A program made the translations under genes and the position numbers. From NCBI RefSeq assembly GCF_041807905.1, contig NZ_JBGVSA010000001.1:258829-322828 (forward strand): 64,000 nucleotides of DNA, written 5' to 3'. A model generated the notes under the pieces. That model was not told the origin of the DNA, made no database searches, and saw nothing but the letters and a program-made list of their open reading frames with translations. The first letter of the stretch is position 1; every line of letters starts with the position of its first letter. This stretch comes from JBGVSA01 sp041807905 (GTDB lineage: Bacteria; Pseudomonadota; Gammaproteobacteria; Burkholderiales; Rhodocyclaceae). Shown here in pieces: positions 25,710-34,329 of this stretch.

Positions 25710-25742
25710 AAAGCCCCGCTGGATGACCAGCGGGGCTTTTCG
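25710..25742. terminator. Bidirectional intrinsic terminator
   Basis: AAAGCCCCGCTGG/CCAGCGGGGCTTT forms a 13-bp stem with an ATGA loop, flanked by A-runs and T-runs. It serves both the GT4 gene and the DUF4914 gene that converges on it. Confidence 0.9.
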
Positions 25743-25758
25743 TTTGGCGGTACGAAGA

Positions 25759-27717
25759 TCAGTCCTTGAAGATCTGGTGCGGAATCAGGCGCCAGTATTC
25801 TTCTTGGGTCGCATCGTTCATGCACGCCTCGATGATCTTGCGTCCCAGCGGGTCGAGATCCGAGGTCAGGAACGGCTCCAGTTCGCGCTTGAAGAACTCG
25901 CGCCACTGACGCGCGCCTTCATCGAACACTTCCTGACCACCTTCCTGCTGGTTCTGCACGTGCAGGAAAACCGGCGACACGAACGAGCCTTCCACGCGGA
26001 TCTGTTTGGGGACGTAGCCCAGCAGCGGGCAAGTGCTTTCCACCAGTTGATCGCGCTGGAAGCGCGCGCTGCCGCGACGGGCAAGGTATTCGCGTGCGAT
26101 CCACTCGGACATGAAGCCGACCTTCCACGCACCGATGTACTGGTTCGGGATCAGGATATGGCGCGTATCCGTGTTGGTCACGATCTGGCGCAGCAACAGG
26201 TTGGCCTGATCGACCCTGCGCCCCGTGCAGAACGCCCAGTACGAGCCCACGCCCTCGGACTGCATGCCCTTGCTGTCCTGGATGCTAGGGTTGGCATGGC
26301 CGCGCGGCGCCACCAGACGCCAGAGCCACGCCAGCGCCGGGTTCAGGATGTGCAGCATGCCCAGGATGCCGTACTGGCGGCTGTCCTTGTGCGTGGGCGG
26401 GCAGCGCACACCGAAGCTGCGGATATTGACGGACACCGGCCCTTGCGAGATGCCATCGACGAGATCGCGCGGAATGATCACGCGCGGGTTCGAACACGGC
26501 TTGCCCGGCGCGTCCTCAATATGCTCCCAGATCAGGCAGTTGCCGCCGGGCACGATGTAGTGGTTCAGGAAGATCAGCGGGCGCGGCGGCTGGATGCACA
26601 GACGCTCGAGGTGCGGATCGGTACCGTAGCCCTTGATGTGGTCGACGCGCACGAACCATCCGTTCTCGGCGTCGTTGATGCTCAGCTTGGTCTGGCCTTC
26701 GTTGTAATGCGGGTGGGCCACCGCCATGTCGTCCGCCATGGGGTTCAGGCGGCAGGCCTCGGGCAACACCAGCGTGCGCTCTTCGCCCGTCACCACGTTC
26801 TTGCCCAGCAGCAGACGGCCATCCTCCAGGCGATGGATGTGCTCGGTCATCTCGCTCTTGCCACCACCGGATGCCCCCTCGTGCATGATCACGATCTGGT
26901 TGTCATACGGCGTTACAACACCCACTGCGGCGCAGTGGTTGGTCGTCCAGCCTTCGCGCTCGCCGATGTCGAGCAGCAGCGAATAAACGCCCTTCTTCGC
27001 GCTCGGCCCCGGGTAGAGGTTGTAGGCGAACACTTCCTGGTGCGACGACGTGCGCGCGTGCACCACCACCTGCTTGCCATCGAAGTGAGTGTGGCGGAAC
27101 GGGGGTGCGATGAAGATGACGCCGCCGGTGAGGCGGAACGTCGACGGCACTTGGTCGCCAGGGATCATGCCTTGCAGGTCGGCCAGTGCGCCGGCAAAGA
27201 AAGCGGCCTGCTTCGGGCACACCAGCAGTGCTCCGTAGCCCAGTTCGTCCGGACCGGCATAGAACGGCACGACGACCAGTTCCTGCTTCTTCAGCCAATC
27301 CAGCGTTTGCTGGCGCGTACGGTCGAATTTCTCGCCGAAACGCTCCATGTAGGTGGGTTTGTCAGTCGGCAGGCAATCACCGATCACCATCGCATCGGGA
27401 TCGCGACGGCGCATTTTCGGATCGGGGAAGTTCACCGCCAGGCCATTGCGAGCCTTGGTCACGACGGCTTCGACGACAGGGCCCATGCCAGCCACATCAA
27501 AGACGGACTCGAACTCGCCCTTGTCGTCTCGATTGGACTGGCGCCAGTCGGTGGTGCCCGCCTCGCGGCCAAGCGCCCAATCGAGCAGATCTTCGCGTTT
27601 ATTGGCGACATACAACGCCGGAGCGGCGCCGAGAACTTCGATGACGTGCGGGGGCAACCCAAGGCGCGACCATTCGGCCTTGAAGTCAATCGTATCGGGG
27701 GTGGATTTTGTCGTCAT
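25759..27717 (-). CDS. DUF4914 family P-loop protein, PEP-carboxykinase-like
   Basis: A 652-aa soluble protein that I place in DUF4914, a poorly characterised family related to phosphoenolpyruvate carboxykinase. The P-loop is HEGASGGGKSEMTEHIHRL (about residues 276-294), comparable to the PEPCK kinase-1 motif. Upstream VIFIAPPFRHTHFDGKQVVV and downstream NDAENGWFVRVDHIKGYGTD resemble the substrate- and nucleotide-site segments of PEPCK-like kinases. Later blocks NHYIVPGGNCLIWEHIED and SYWAFCTGRRVDQANLLLRQ are long and distinctive. There is no signal peptide. ATG 27717 lacks a strong ribosome binding site; the in-frame ATG at 27798 is less likely. It has no metabolic partner nearby. It is probably a kinase acting on a small molecule or protein; substrate unknown. 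Confidence 0.72.
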   Translation of the reverse strand: MTTKSTPDTIDFKAEWSRLGLPPHVIEVLGAAPALYVANKREDLLDWALGREAGTTDWRQSNRDDKGEFESVFDVAGMGPVVEAVVTKARNGLAVNFPDPKMRRRDPDAMVIGDCLPTDKPTYMERFGEKFDRTRQQTLDWLKKQELVVVPFYAGPDELGYGALLVCPKQAAFFAGALADLQGMIPGDQVPSTFRLTGGVIFIAPPFRHTHFDGKQVVVHARTSSHQEVFAYNLYPGPSAKKGVYSLLLDIGEREGWTTNHCAAVGVVTPYDNQIVIMHEGASGGGKSEMTEHIHRLEDGRLLLGKNVVTGEERTLVLPEACRLNPMADDMAVAHPHYNEGQTKLSINDAENGWFVRVDHIKGYGTDPHLERLCIQPPRPLIFLNHYIVPGGNCLIWEHIEDAPGKPCSNPRVIIPRDLVDGISQGPVSVNIRSFGVRCPPTHKDSRQYGILGMLHILNPALAWLWRLVAPRGHANPSIQDSKGMQSEGVGSYWAFCTGRRVDQANLLLRQIVTNTDTRHILIPNQYIGAWKVGFMSEWIAREYLARRGSARFQRDQLVESTCPLLGYVPKQIRVEGSFVSPVFLHVQNQQEGGQEVFDEGARQWREFFKRELEPFLTSDLDPLGRKIIEACMNDATQEEYWRLIPHQIFKD

Positions 27718-27798
27718 GGCTGGAGGGACGAGCCCTTCTCCGAAGCGTTGAGAAGCGCCTGCGCAAAAGGCGCAAACGTCCCGGCAGCATAGAAACAC

Positions 27799-28336
27799 CT
27801 TCGGACCAGCTATTTGAGGCTTATTAAATCGTTAGGGAAAAACTGTAGGAATTTGCAACCATCCCGAAGCCGCGTCGAGCCGTTGGCGGCTCACGCGACT
27901 CCGATACAGGCCGTCATTGCGTCGACAGGCGGCTGTGCGAATGGCGCAGCGGACCGAAAAGGCGCGCGCTGCTCAGCTCGTTGATGCCACGCAGGAGGAA
28001 CCAGGTCAGAAGATTCGGTGCGAAGTGCTGATTCAGTTCAGCATCGTCAACGAACGTAACGGAACTGTGATTTTGTGTCATGGCGCTCTCTCTTTCATTT
28101 GAGGTTTGGGGGTTGGCTTTCGCCGTGATTGAAGTCTACGAGGCCTCGCCCGCCAAATCCAATGGAAGTGTTTGATGTCGCCATAAGTCGGCACGTTAGC
28201 CACCATAAGGCGATTTTTGCCATCAATCCAGAGTATTAATCAGCATATGGATTTCGCATTTTTCGCTCTATGGGCACCCATATCGGGCAAATGTGCAGGT
28301 TTCCCACCCATTGACTCCCGTCAACCCTAATAGGCG
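27799..28336. other. Long intergenic region between the DUF4914 and hppA genes
   Basis: About 540 bp of lower G+C than its neighbours, separating two divergent genes. It holds one plausible small minus-strand gene (27914-28081). The 250 bp before hppA is AT-richer and likely carries promoters, but I could not fix -35/-10 pairs with confidence. No tRNA or other structured RNA was recognised. Confidence 0.5.
27914..28081 (-). CDS. Hypothetical small protein (55 aa)
   Basis: An ORF beginning MTQNHSSVTFVDDAELNQHF and continuing APNLLTWFLLRGINELSSAR, with a basic C-terminus. A purine-rich GAAAGAGAGAG lies just before the ATG. It could encode a small amphipathic protein upstream of the DUF4914 gene on the same strand. 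No homology is recognised, and its reality rests on reading frame and ribosome-binding-site context only. Confidence 0.4.
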   Translation of the reverse strand: MTQNHSSVTFVDDAELNQHFAPNLLTWFLLRGINELSSARLFGPLRHSHSRLSTQ

Positions 28337-28456
28337 ATGACGAGCGAATCATTGCACAAGGCGAAAGATGGCCTTCGCGGGGCGCCCAGTCGTATCGAGA
28401 CACTCCACACCGGGTCTTCTGCCGCTGACAACAATGATTTCGAGACGGAGACCCGT

Positions 28457-30991
28457 ATGTCTATTGCAGGTTCTGTAAGATCGGCTGGAAGTCGTCTGGC
28501 GACGATTCTTCTCGCCAGCCTTGGCGCGTTCCTTGCGCCGGGCGCCGCATTCGCCTCTGCTGGCGGCGAAGCCAACCTCGTACTACCCAATCTGAATGAC
28601 CCGAACCTCGCCACCTTCGTCGGCGGCATGACAGGCTCGCATCTCCTTCTTGGTGGTCTGCTGATCTGTGCGCTGGGTCTTCTCTTCGGCGCCGTCATCT
28701 ACGGTCAGGTCAAGCGCATGCCGGTGCATCGCTCGATGGCCGAAGTCTCCGAACTGATCTACGAGACCTGCAAGACCTATCTCTTCACGCAGGGCAAGTT
28801 CCTGCTGATTCTGGAAGCCTTCATCGCTGTCATCATCGTCGCCTACTTCGGCTGGATCCAGTCGATGTCGGTGAGCGACGTGGTCATCATCCTGCTGTTC
28901 TCGCTGGTCGGTATCGCCGGCTCGTACGGCGTGGCGTGGTTCGGTATCCGCATCAACACGCTGGCCAACAGCCGCACCGCGTTCGCCGCGCTGAAGGGCA
29001 AGGGCTTCCCGTGCTATGCCATTCCGCTGAAGTCCGGCATCTCGATCGGCATGCTGCTGATCTCGACCGAACTGCTGATCATGCTGGCGATCCTGCTGTT
29101 CATCGATCCGTCGTTGGCCGGCAAGTGCTTCATCGGCTTCGCCATTGGTGAATCGCTCGGTGCCGCAGCTCTGCGTATCGCCGGCGGCATCTTCACCAAG
29201 ATCGCTGACATCGGCTCCGACCTGATGAAGATCGTCTTCAAGATCAAGGAAGACGATGCACGCAACCCCGGCGTGATCGCCGACTGCGTGGGCGACAACG
29301 CGGGTGACTCCGTGGGCCCGACGGCTGACGGTTTCGAAACCTACGGCGTGACGGGCGTGGCTCTGGTGAGCTTCATCATGCTGGCTGTGCCGGACGCCGC
29401 CGTCCAGGTGCAACTGCTGGTGTGGATCTTCGTCATGCGCGTGATGATGATCATCGCCTCGGGCGCTTCGTACCTGTTCAACGAAATGCTCGCCAAGAGC
29501 AAGTACGCCAATGCGCAACGCTTCAACTTCGAAGCGCCGCTGACCTCGCTGGTGTGGATCACCTCGATCGTTTCGCTGGTGCTGACCTTCCTGGTTTCGC
29601 ACGCTCTGATCGGCAACATCACGATCAACGGCGAGGTGTATTCGAACCTCTGGTGGCAACTGTCGCTGATCATCACCTGCGGTACGCTGGCCGGTGCGGT
29701 CATCCCCGAAGTGGTGAAGGCATTCACCTCGACCAGCTCGCGCCATGTGCGTGAAGTCGTGACCGCCTCGCGCGAAGGTGGCGCCAGCCTGAACATTCTG
29801 GCCGGCCTGACCGCAGGTAACTTCTCGGCATTCTGGATGGGTGTCGTGATCGTCCTGCTGATGGGCATTGCAGCGCTGATCTCGGGCCATGACCTGGCCT
29901 CGGTCATCAACCCCGACCCGACCAAGGGCGCCGTGATGGGGGCCGTGTTCGCATTCGGTCTGGTGGCGTTCGGCTTCCTCGGCATGGGTCCGGTGACCAT
30001 CGCTGTCGATAGCTACGGTCCGGTGACCGACAACGCACAATCGGTGTACGAACTGTCGACCATCGAGCAACTGCCGAACATCGAGAAGGAAATCGAAAAG
30101 GACTTCGGCTTCAAGGTCGACTTCGACGTCGCCAAAGATCTGCTGGAAGAAAACGACGGCGCGGGCAACACCTTCAAGGCCACCGCCAAGCCGGTGCTGA
30201 TCGGCACCGCCGTGGTGGGCGCGACGACCATGGTGTTCTCGATCATCATGCTGCTGACCAACGGCCTGACCGAGCAACTGTCGCACCTGTCGATCATTTA
30301 CCCGCCGTTCCTGCTGGGCCTGGTGTCCGGTGGCGCGACGATCTTCTGGTTCTCCGGCGCATCCACGCAGGCAGTGTCGACCGGTGCTTACCGTGCGGTT
30401 GAGTTCATCAAGGCGAACATCAAGCTGGACGGCGCGACCAAGGCTTCGGTCAAGGACAGCAAGCGCGTGGTTGAAATCTGCACGCAGTACGCGCAGAAGG
30501 GCATGTTCAACATCTTCATGGCCGTGTTCTTCGGCACGCTGGCTTGCGCGTTCATCGAGCCGTTCTTCTTCATCGGTTACCTGATCTCCATCGCGGTGAT
30601 CGGGCTGTACCAGGCCGTGTTCATGGCTAACGCCGGCGGCGCATGGGACAACGCCAAGAAGATCGTCGAAACCGAACTGCGTGCCAAGGGTACCGATCTG
30701 CACGACGCAGCCGTGGTGGGCGACACCGTGGGCGATCCGTTCAAGGACACGTCTTCGGTCGCGATGAACCCGATCATCAAATTCACCACGCTGTTCGGCC
30801 TGCTGGCTGTTGAAATGTCCGTCGGCATGCAAGCCAACGGTCAAGGCAGCCTGGCCTGGACGCTGGCGGGCGTGTTCCTGCTCATCAACATGTTCTTCGT
30901 CTATCGCAGCTTCTACGGCATGCGCATCGACGCGACGGCGGAAACGCCGGCTACGGAGGGCAGCAAAAGACTGAGCACGCAGGAAAGCTGA
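28457..30991 (+). CDS. hppA: Membrane-bound ion-translocating pyrophosphatase (divergent, probably K+-independent H+-PPase)
   Basis: An 844-aa inner-membrane pump that uses pyrophosphate hydrolysis to move H+ (or Na+). It has about 16 hydrophobic segments after an N-terminal signal-like stretch. DCVGDNAGD and TVGDPFKDT are conserved catalytic motifs, but the usual D-V-G-A-D-L-V-G-K-V-E reads DIGSDLMKIVF, as in the divergent M-PPase subfamily described as Na+-regulated H+ pumps. GNTFKATAK has Lys where K+-dependent enzymes have Ala, so K+ independence is predicted. A roughly 20-residue insertion (about 535-560) precedes that motif. ATG 28457 is chosen; the frame is open 40 codons further upstream. 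It ends at a strong terminator. Confidence 0.92.
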   Translation: MSIAGSVRSAGSRLATILLASLGAFLAPGAAFASAGGEANLVLPNLNDPNLATFVGGMTGSHLLLGGLLICALGLLFGAVIYGQVKRMPVHRSMAEVSELIYETCKTYLFTQGKFLLILEAFIAVIIVAYFGWIQSMSVSDVVIILLFSLVGIAGSYGVAWFGIRINTLANSRTAFAALKGKGFPCYAIPLKSGISIGMLLISTELLIMLAILLFIDPSLAGKCFIGFAIGESLGAAALRIAGGIFTKIADIGSDLMKIVFKIKEDDARNPGVIADCVGDNAGDSVGPTADGFETYGVTGVALVSFIMLAVPDAAVQVQLLVWIFVMRVMMIIASGASYLFNEMLAKSKYANAQRFNFEAPLTSLVWITSIVSLVLTFLVSHALIGNITINGEVYSNLWWQLSLIITCGTLAGAVIPEVVKAFTSTSSRHVREVVTASREGGASLNILAGLTAGNFSAFWMGVVIVLLMGIAALISGHDLASVINPDPTKGAVMGAVFAFGLVAFGFLGMGPVTIAVDSYGPVTDNAQSVYELSTIEQLPNIEKEIEKDFGFKVDFDVAKDLLEENDGAGNTFKATAKPVLIGTAVVGATTMVFSIIMLLTNGLTEQLSHLSIIYPPFLLGLVSGGATIFWFSGASTQAVSTGAYRAVEFIKANIKLDGATKASVKDSKRVVEICTQYAQKGMFNIFMAVFFGTLACAFIEPFFFIGYLISIAVIGLYQAVFMANAGGAWDNAKKIVETELRAKGTDLHDAAVVGDTVGDPFKDTSSVAMNPIIKFTTLFGLLAVEMSVGMQANGQGSLAWTLAGVFLLINMFFVYRSFYGMRIDATAETPATEGSKRLSTQES

Positions 30992-31017
30992 TCAGCCTGA
31001 GCAGTCAGCAGTACAAG

Positions 31018-31045
31018 AACGGCGCCTGCGGGCGCCGTTTCTTTT
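31018..31045 (+). terminator. Intrinsic terminator of hppA
   Basis: AACGGCGCC, TGCG and GGCGCCGTT form a 9-bp stem (31018-31039) followed by TTCTTTTG. Confidence 0.88.
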
Positions 31046-31099
31046 GTCCGCACGAGATCGGCGAACCACAAAAGGCGCCCTCACCCGCACACTCTCGGA

Positions 31100-31128
31100 A
31101 AACGAAAACGGCGCCCGCAGGCGCCGTT
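31100..31128 (-). terminator. Intrinsic terminator of the TRAP binding-protein gene
   Basis: The 22-bp hairpin at 31107-31128 is the exact reverse complement of the hppA terminator hairpin. On the minus strand it is followed by TTCGTTTTCC. It lies just after the stop of the convergent dctP-like gene. Confidence 0.8.
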
Positions 31129-31155
31129 TCCCGATCACGACTGATTGCTGATGCG

Positions 31156-32145
31156 TTACTTGGCGCTCACGATTTTCAGCACTGTCTCCAGATCCTTATC
31201 GTTCGTCACGTACTTGGTATAGAGCTTCACAGCAAACGATTCGATACCTGTCTGCGCCAGTTGCGACTTCGGGATGATCGTCACACCAGCCTTGCGCGCG
31301 GTCTCCAGCGCTTCGCGTTCCTTGCCGGCCCACAGCTTGGTCATGTATTCGGATGCCTGCTCGGCCGACTGCTTGAGCACGATCTGCTGCTGCGGCGCCA
31401 ACGACTGCCATGCCTTCTTTGACATCAGCAGCACCTCCGGCACCATCGAATGCTCATCCAGGCTCAGGTACTTGGCGTACTTGTAGTGGTCGGTGCTCAC
31501 ATACGACGGCAGGTTGTTTTCGGCAGCATCGATCTCGTTGTTCTTGAGTGCGTCGAGCACCTTGTCGTAGGCCAGTACTACCGGCACGCCACCCAGTTGC
31601 GAGATCAGATCCTTGTAGACGGGCGAAGGCTGCACGCGGATACGCATCCCTTCAAAGTCCGAGCGCGTACGAATCGGCTTCTTCACGCTGTAAAAGCTGC
31701 GCGTGCCACTGTCGAAGAAAGTGATCGCCACCATGCCCGTCTGCTCGATCTCGGATTCCATGCGCTTGCCGAAATCGCCGCGTAGCACGTTCCACATATG
31801 GTCGCGCGAACGGAACAGATACGGCAGGCTCAACAGCTTCACCGCAGGCACCGTATCGGCCAGTACTGCCAGATTCACGCGTCCCATGGCGATCTCGCCC
31901 TTGCGCAGCTTTTCCACCACCTGCGACTCGTTGCCCAGTTCGCTATTGGGCTTGATCTGCATGACCAGTTCGCCCGAAGTACGCTCGGCCAGCGTGCGCG
32001 CCATGAACTCCTGCGCCTGCGTCACCGGGTGATCCGGTTTCTGCGTTTCGGCCGAAACCAGCGTCGTCGCAGCACTTGCTGCGCCAGTCATCCCGAAGGC
32101 AAAGGCCAGAGCCGCCGCCAGGTCCCGCAATCCAGACTTCATCAT
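31156..32145 (-). CDS. TRAP transporter solute-binding protein (DctP family), orphan
   Basis: A 329-aa periplasmic binding protein with a signal peptide (about 1-26, cleaved after ASA). The carboxylate-binding Arg lies in GMRIRVQPSPVYKDLISQLG, and the core motifs TRSFYSVKKPIRTRSDFEG and ALKNNEIDAAENNLPSYVS are typical of DctP. ATG 32145 follows AGAGGAAG. No DctQ/DctM genes adjoin it, unlike the complete TRAP set at 58.5-61.4 kb, so its membrane partner must be elsewhere. The AENN segment suggests a C4-dicarboxylate- or uronate-type ligand, but specificity is not determined. Confidence 0.88.
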   Translation of the reverse strand: MMKSGLRDLAAALAFAFGMTGAASAATTLVSAETQKPDHPVTQAQEFMARTLAERTSGELVMQIKPNSELGNESQVVEKLRKGEIAMGRVNLAVLADTVPAVKLLSLPYLFRSRDHMWNVLRGDFGKRMESEIEQTGMVAITFFDSGTRSFYSVKKPIRTRSDFEGMRIRVQPSPVYKDLISQLGGVPVVLAYDKVLDALKNNEIDAAENNLPSYVSTDHYKYAKYLSLDEHSMVPEVLLMSKKAWQSLAPQQQIVLKQSAEQASEYMTKLWAGKEREALETARKAGVTIIPKSQLAQTGIESFAVKLYTKYVTNDKDLETVLKIVSAK

Positions 32146-32455
32146 TCGTCTTCCTCTATAGGCAAAAAAATGCGCGTCGCGGTGTGCTGGCGGCGCACGC
32201 GGCCCTGTCTCACGGCCCTGCTCCGCCACGTCGGGCAGCACTGATCTTGACGCCAGCGCGCTCGAACCCGATTTGGGCATATGCGTTCGGCGTCCGGACA
32301 GGCGCCACCTGCACCCGACGAACGCGGCGTTTATCCAGCCCAATGGAAAAGGCCCCATGCCTGGGACCGGTCCGCCTACCACCGAGACGACATCAGTAGC
32401 CTCGCCGCAATGAGCGCCTGCACGTAGAATGCGGGCCACCCTCCTGTAGCCCGTT
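32146..32455. other. Intergenic region between the TRAP binding protein and bioF
   Basis: About 310 bp between divergent genes. It contains a GGACCGGTCC palindrome near 32368 and should carry both promoters, but no BirA-like operator or clear promoter pair is evident. Confidence 0.4.
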
Positions 32456-32461
32456 TTGACC

Positions 32462-33631
32462 GTGATTCCCCTTCTCCACGAACTCGCCGACCAGTTGGCC
32501 GCGCACGACGACGCCGCGCTGCGACGCACGCGCCGCGTTGTGGACACGCCTTGCGGGCCCGAGGCTATTGTTGATGGCCGCGCCATGCTCGCATTCGCCA
32601 GCAACGACTACCTCGGCCTTGCCGGCCACCCGGCATTGGCCGACGCAGCATCTGAAGGCGCGAAACGCTGGGGCGTGGGCGCGGGTGCGTCGCATCTGGT
32701 GAGCGGCCACACATCCATTCACGAGGAACTCGAACAACGGCTGGCCGCTTTCGTTCAGATGGACGCCGCGCTAGCGTTCTGCACCGGCTACATGGCCAAC
32801 ATCGCCGTCATGCCGGCATTGCTCTCCCGCGGCGATGCCATCTTTGCGGACCGGCTCAACCACGCCTCACTGATCGATGGCGCCCAACTGGCGCGCGCAG
32901 ACATGCATCGCTATCCGCACGGCGACGTCGACTCACTTGCCCGCCTGCTTGAGAAGACACCGACCCGCCGCCGGATGATCGTCACCGACAGCGTCTTCAG
33001 CATGGATGGCGATGTCGCTCCGCTGGCCAACCTGCTCGAACTCGCCGAGCGCTTCGACGCCTGGTTGCTGGTCGATGACGCACACGGCTTCGGGGTGTTG
33101 GGGCCGCAGGGGCGTGGTGCGCTGGCCGAAGCCGGCCTCCGGTCAGACCGGCTGATCCTGATGGGCACGCTCGGCAAAGCGGCCGGCGTAGCCGGCGCAT
33201 TCGTGGCAGGCGCGGCTACGCTCGTCGAATGGCTCAAGCAGAAATCACGCGCCTACATCTTTACCACCGCCGCCCCGCCATTATTGGCGCACACGCTGAT
33301 GGCCGCGCTGGATCTCATTGAACAGGGTGACGCCTTGCGTGCCCAGCTCGATGCGTTGCGCCGCCGACTGCACGATGGCGTCCGCCTCACCCGCTGGCGA
33401 TTGTTACCTTCGCGCACTGCCATCCAACCGATCGTGATCGGCGATAACGCAGAAACCATGCAGGTCGCCCGCCAATTGTGGGACGAAGGCATCTGGGCGC
33501 CCGCCATCCGCCCGCCGACCGTGCCGGCCGGTACCGCGCGTCTGCGCATTTCGCTTTCCGCCGGGCACACGGAGGCACACCTCGACCGCCTGCTCGAAGC
33601 GCTGCATCGCTGCGAGGCCGCCCGCGCATGA
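32462..33631 (+). CDS. bioF: 8-amino-7-oxononanoate synthase
   Basis: PLP enzyme that condenses pimeloyl-ACP (or -CoA) with alanine in biotin synthesis. It has 389 aa from GTG 32462; TTG 32456 is a possible alternative and neither has a clear ribosome binding site. The PLP lysine lies in LMGTLGKAAGVAGAF, the PLP-contacting D-x-A-H in LLVDDAHGFGVLG, and the substrate loop is FASNDYLGLAGHP. SGHTSIHEELEQRLA is the usual core. First gene of bioF-bioH-bioC-bioD; its stop overlaps the bioH start (ATGA). Confidence 0.95.
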   Translation: MIPLLHELADQLAAHDDAALRRTRRVVDTPCGPEAIVDGRAMLAFASNDYLGLAGHPALADAASEGAKRWGVGAGASHLVSGHTSIHEELEQRLAAFVQMDAALAFCTGYMANIAVMPALLSRGDAIFADRLNHASLIDGAQLARADMHRYPHGDVDSLARLLEKTPTRRRMIVTDSVFSMDGDVAPLANLLELAERFDAWLLVDDAHGFGVLGPQGRGALAEAGLRSDRLILMGTLGKAAGVAGAFVAGAATLVEWLKQKSRAYIFTTAAPPLLAHTLMAALDLIEQGDALRAQLDALRRRLHDGVRLTRWRLLPSRTAIQPIVIGDNAETMQVARQLWDEGIWAPAIRPPTVPAGTARLRISLSAGHTEAHLDRLLEALHRCEAARA

Positions 33632-34329
33632 CGAAGCCCATCACCTTGCTGCATGGCTGGGGGTATCGCCCGGCGGTCTGGGATGCACTCGTCCCGCACC
33701 TGAACATGGAGGCGCGCGCGCCTGCGCTGGCGCCGCCAAGTGATGACATCGCCGAATGGGCCGACAGCATCGCCAGCGATCTTGCGCCGGACTCAACCCT
33801 GGTGGGCTGGTCGCTCGGCGCAATGCTCGCCATGCAGATCGCCGCGCACCACCCTGAGCGCGTCGGGCACCTCGTCTTGATTGGCGCTACGCCCCGTTTT
33901 GTGGCCACTGACGCCTGGCCACACGGCCTCGATGCCGCAACCGTCGCGGCCTTCAGCGAGGGCTTTGCACGCCAGCCCGCACGCACGCTCCAACGCTTCG
34001 TCGCGTTGCAGGTGATGGACGACGCAGCGCGCAGCGCCATCACACCCGTTCTGCAAAACGCGCTGGCCGATCCGCAAGCCGACGCTGAAGCTCTCTCGCG
34101 CGGCTTGCGCGTCCTTGCCCAAAGCGATCTGCGTGCCATGTTGCCCACACGCACCACCCCCACTTTACTGATCCACGGCCGGCACGATGCGCTCATGCCG
34201 GTGACGGCCGCCCAATGGCTTGCCGAACGGCTGGCCGCGCGATTGGAAATCGTCGATAACGCGGGCCACGCACCGCTGGTATCGAACCCGTCGGGCGTTG
34301 CGGCTTTGATCCGGAGCTTTATGTGTTGA
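33628..34329 (+). CDS. bioH: Pimeloyl-ACP methyl ester carboxylesterase
   Basis: A 233-aa alpha/beta hydrolase that removes the methyl group from pimeloyl-ACP methyl ester, ending the BioC-BioH branch of pimelate synthesis. The nucleophile elbow GWSLGAMLAMQI carries the Ser, the Asp is in LLIHGRHDALMP, and the His is in NAGHAPLVSNP. The opening LLHGWGYRPAVWDALVPHL supplies the oxyanion HGWG motif typical of BioH. Translation is coupled to bioF at its start and to bioC at its end, so the function assignment is supported by context as well as motifs. Confidence 0.92.
   Translation: MTKPITLLHGWGYRPAVWDALVPHLNMEARAPALAPPSDDIAEWADSIASDLAPDSTLVGWSLGAMLAMQIAAHHPERVGHLVLIGATPRFVATDAWPHGLDAATVAAFSEGFARQPARTLQRFVALQVMDDAARSAITPVLQNALADPQADAEALSRGLRVLAQSDLRAMLPTRTTPTLLIHGRHDALMPVTAAQWLAERLAARLEIVDNAGHAPLVSNPSGVAALIRSFMC

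Noticed and set aside
27355..27362. TTGTCAG inside the DUF4914 gene
   Set aside because: It lies within coding sequence, lacks the GACAA half and is not near a start codon; treated as chance.
28583..30844. 753-codon open frame antisense to hppA
   Set aside because: His/Asp/Gln/Arg-rich composition typical of an antisense shadow; the plus strand is a clear membrane pyrophosphatase.
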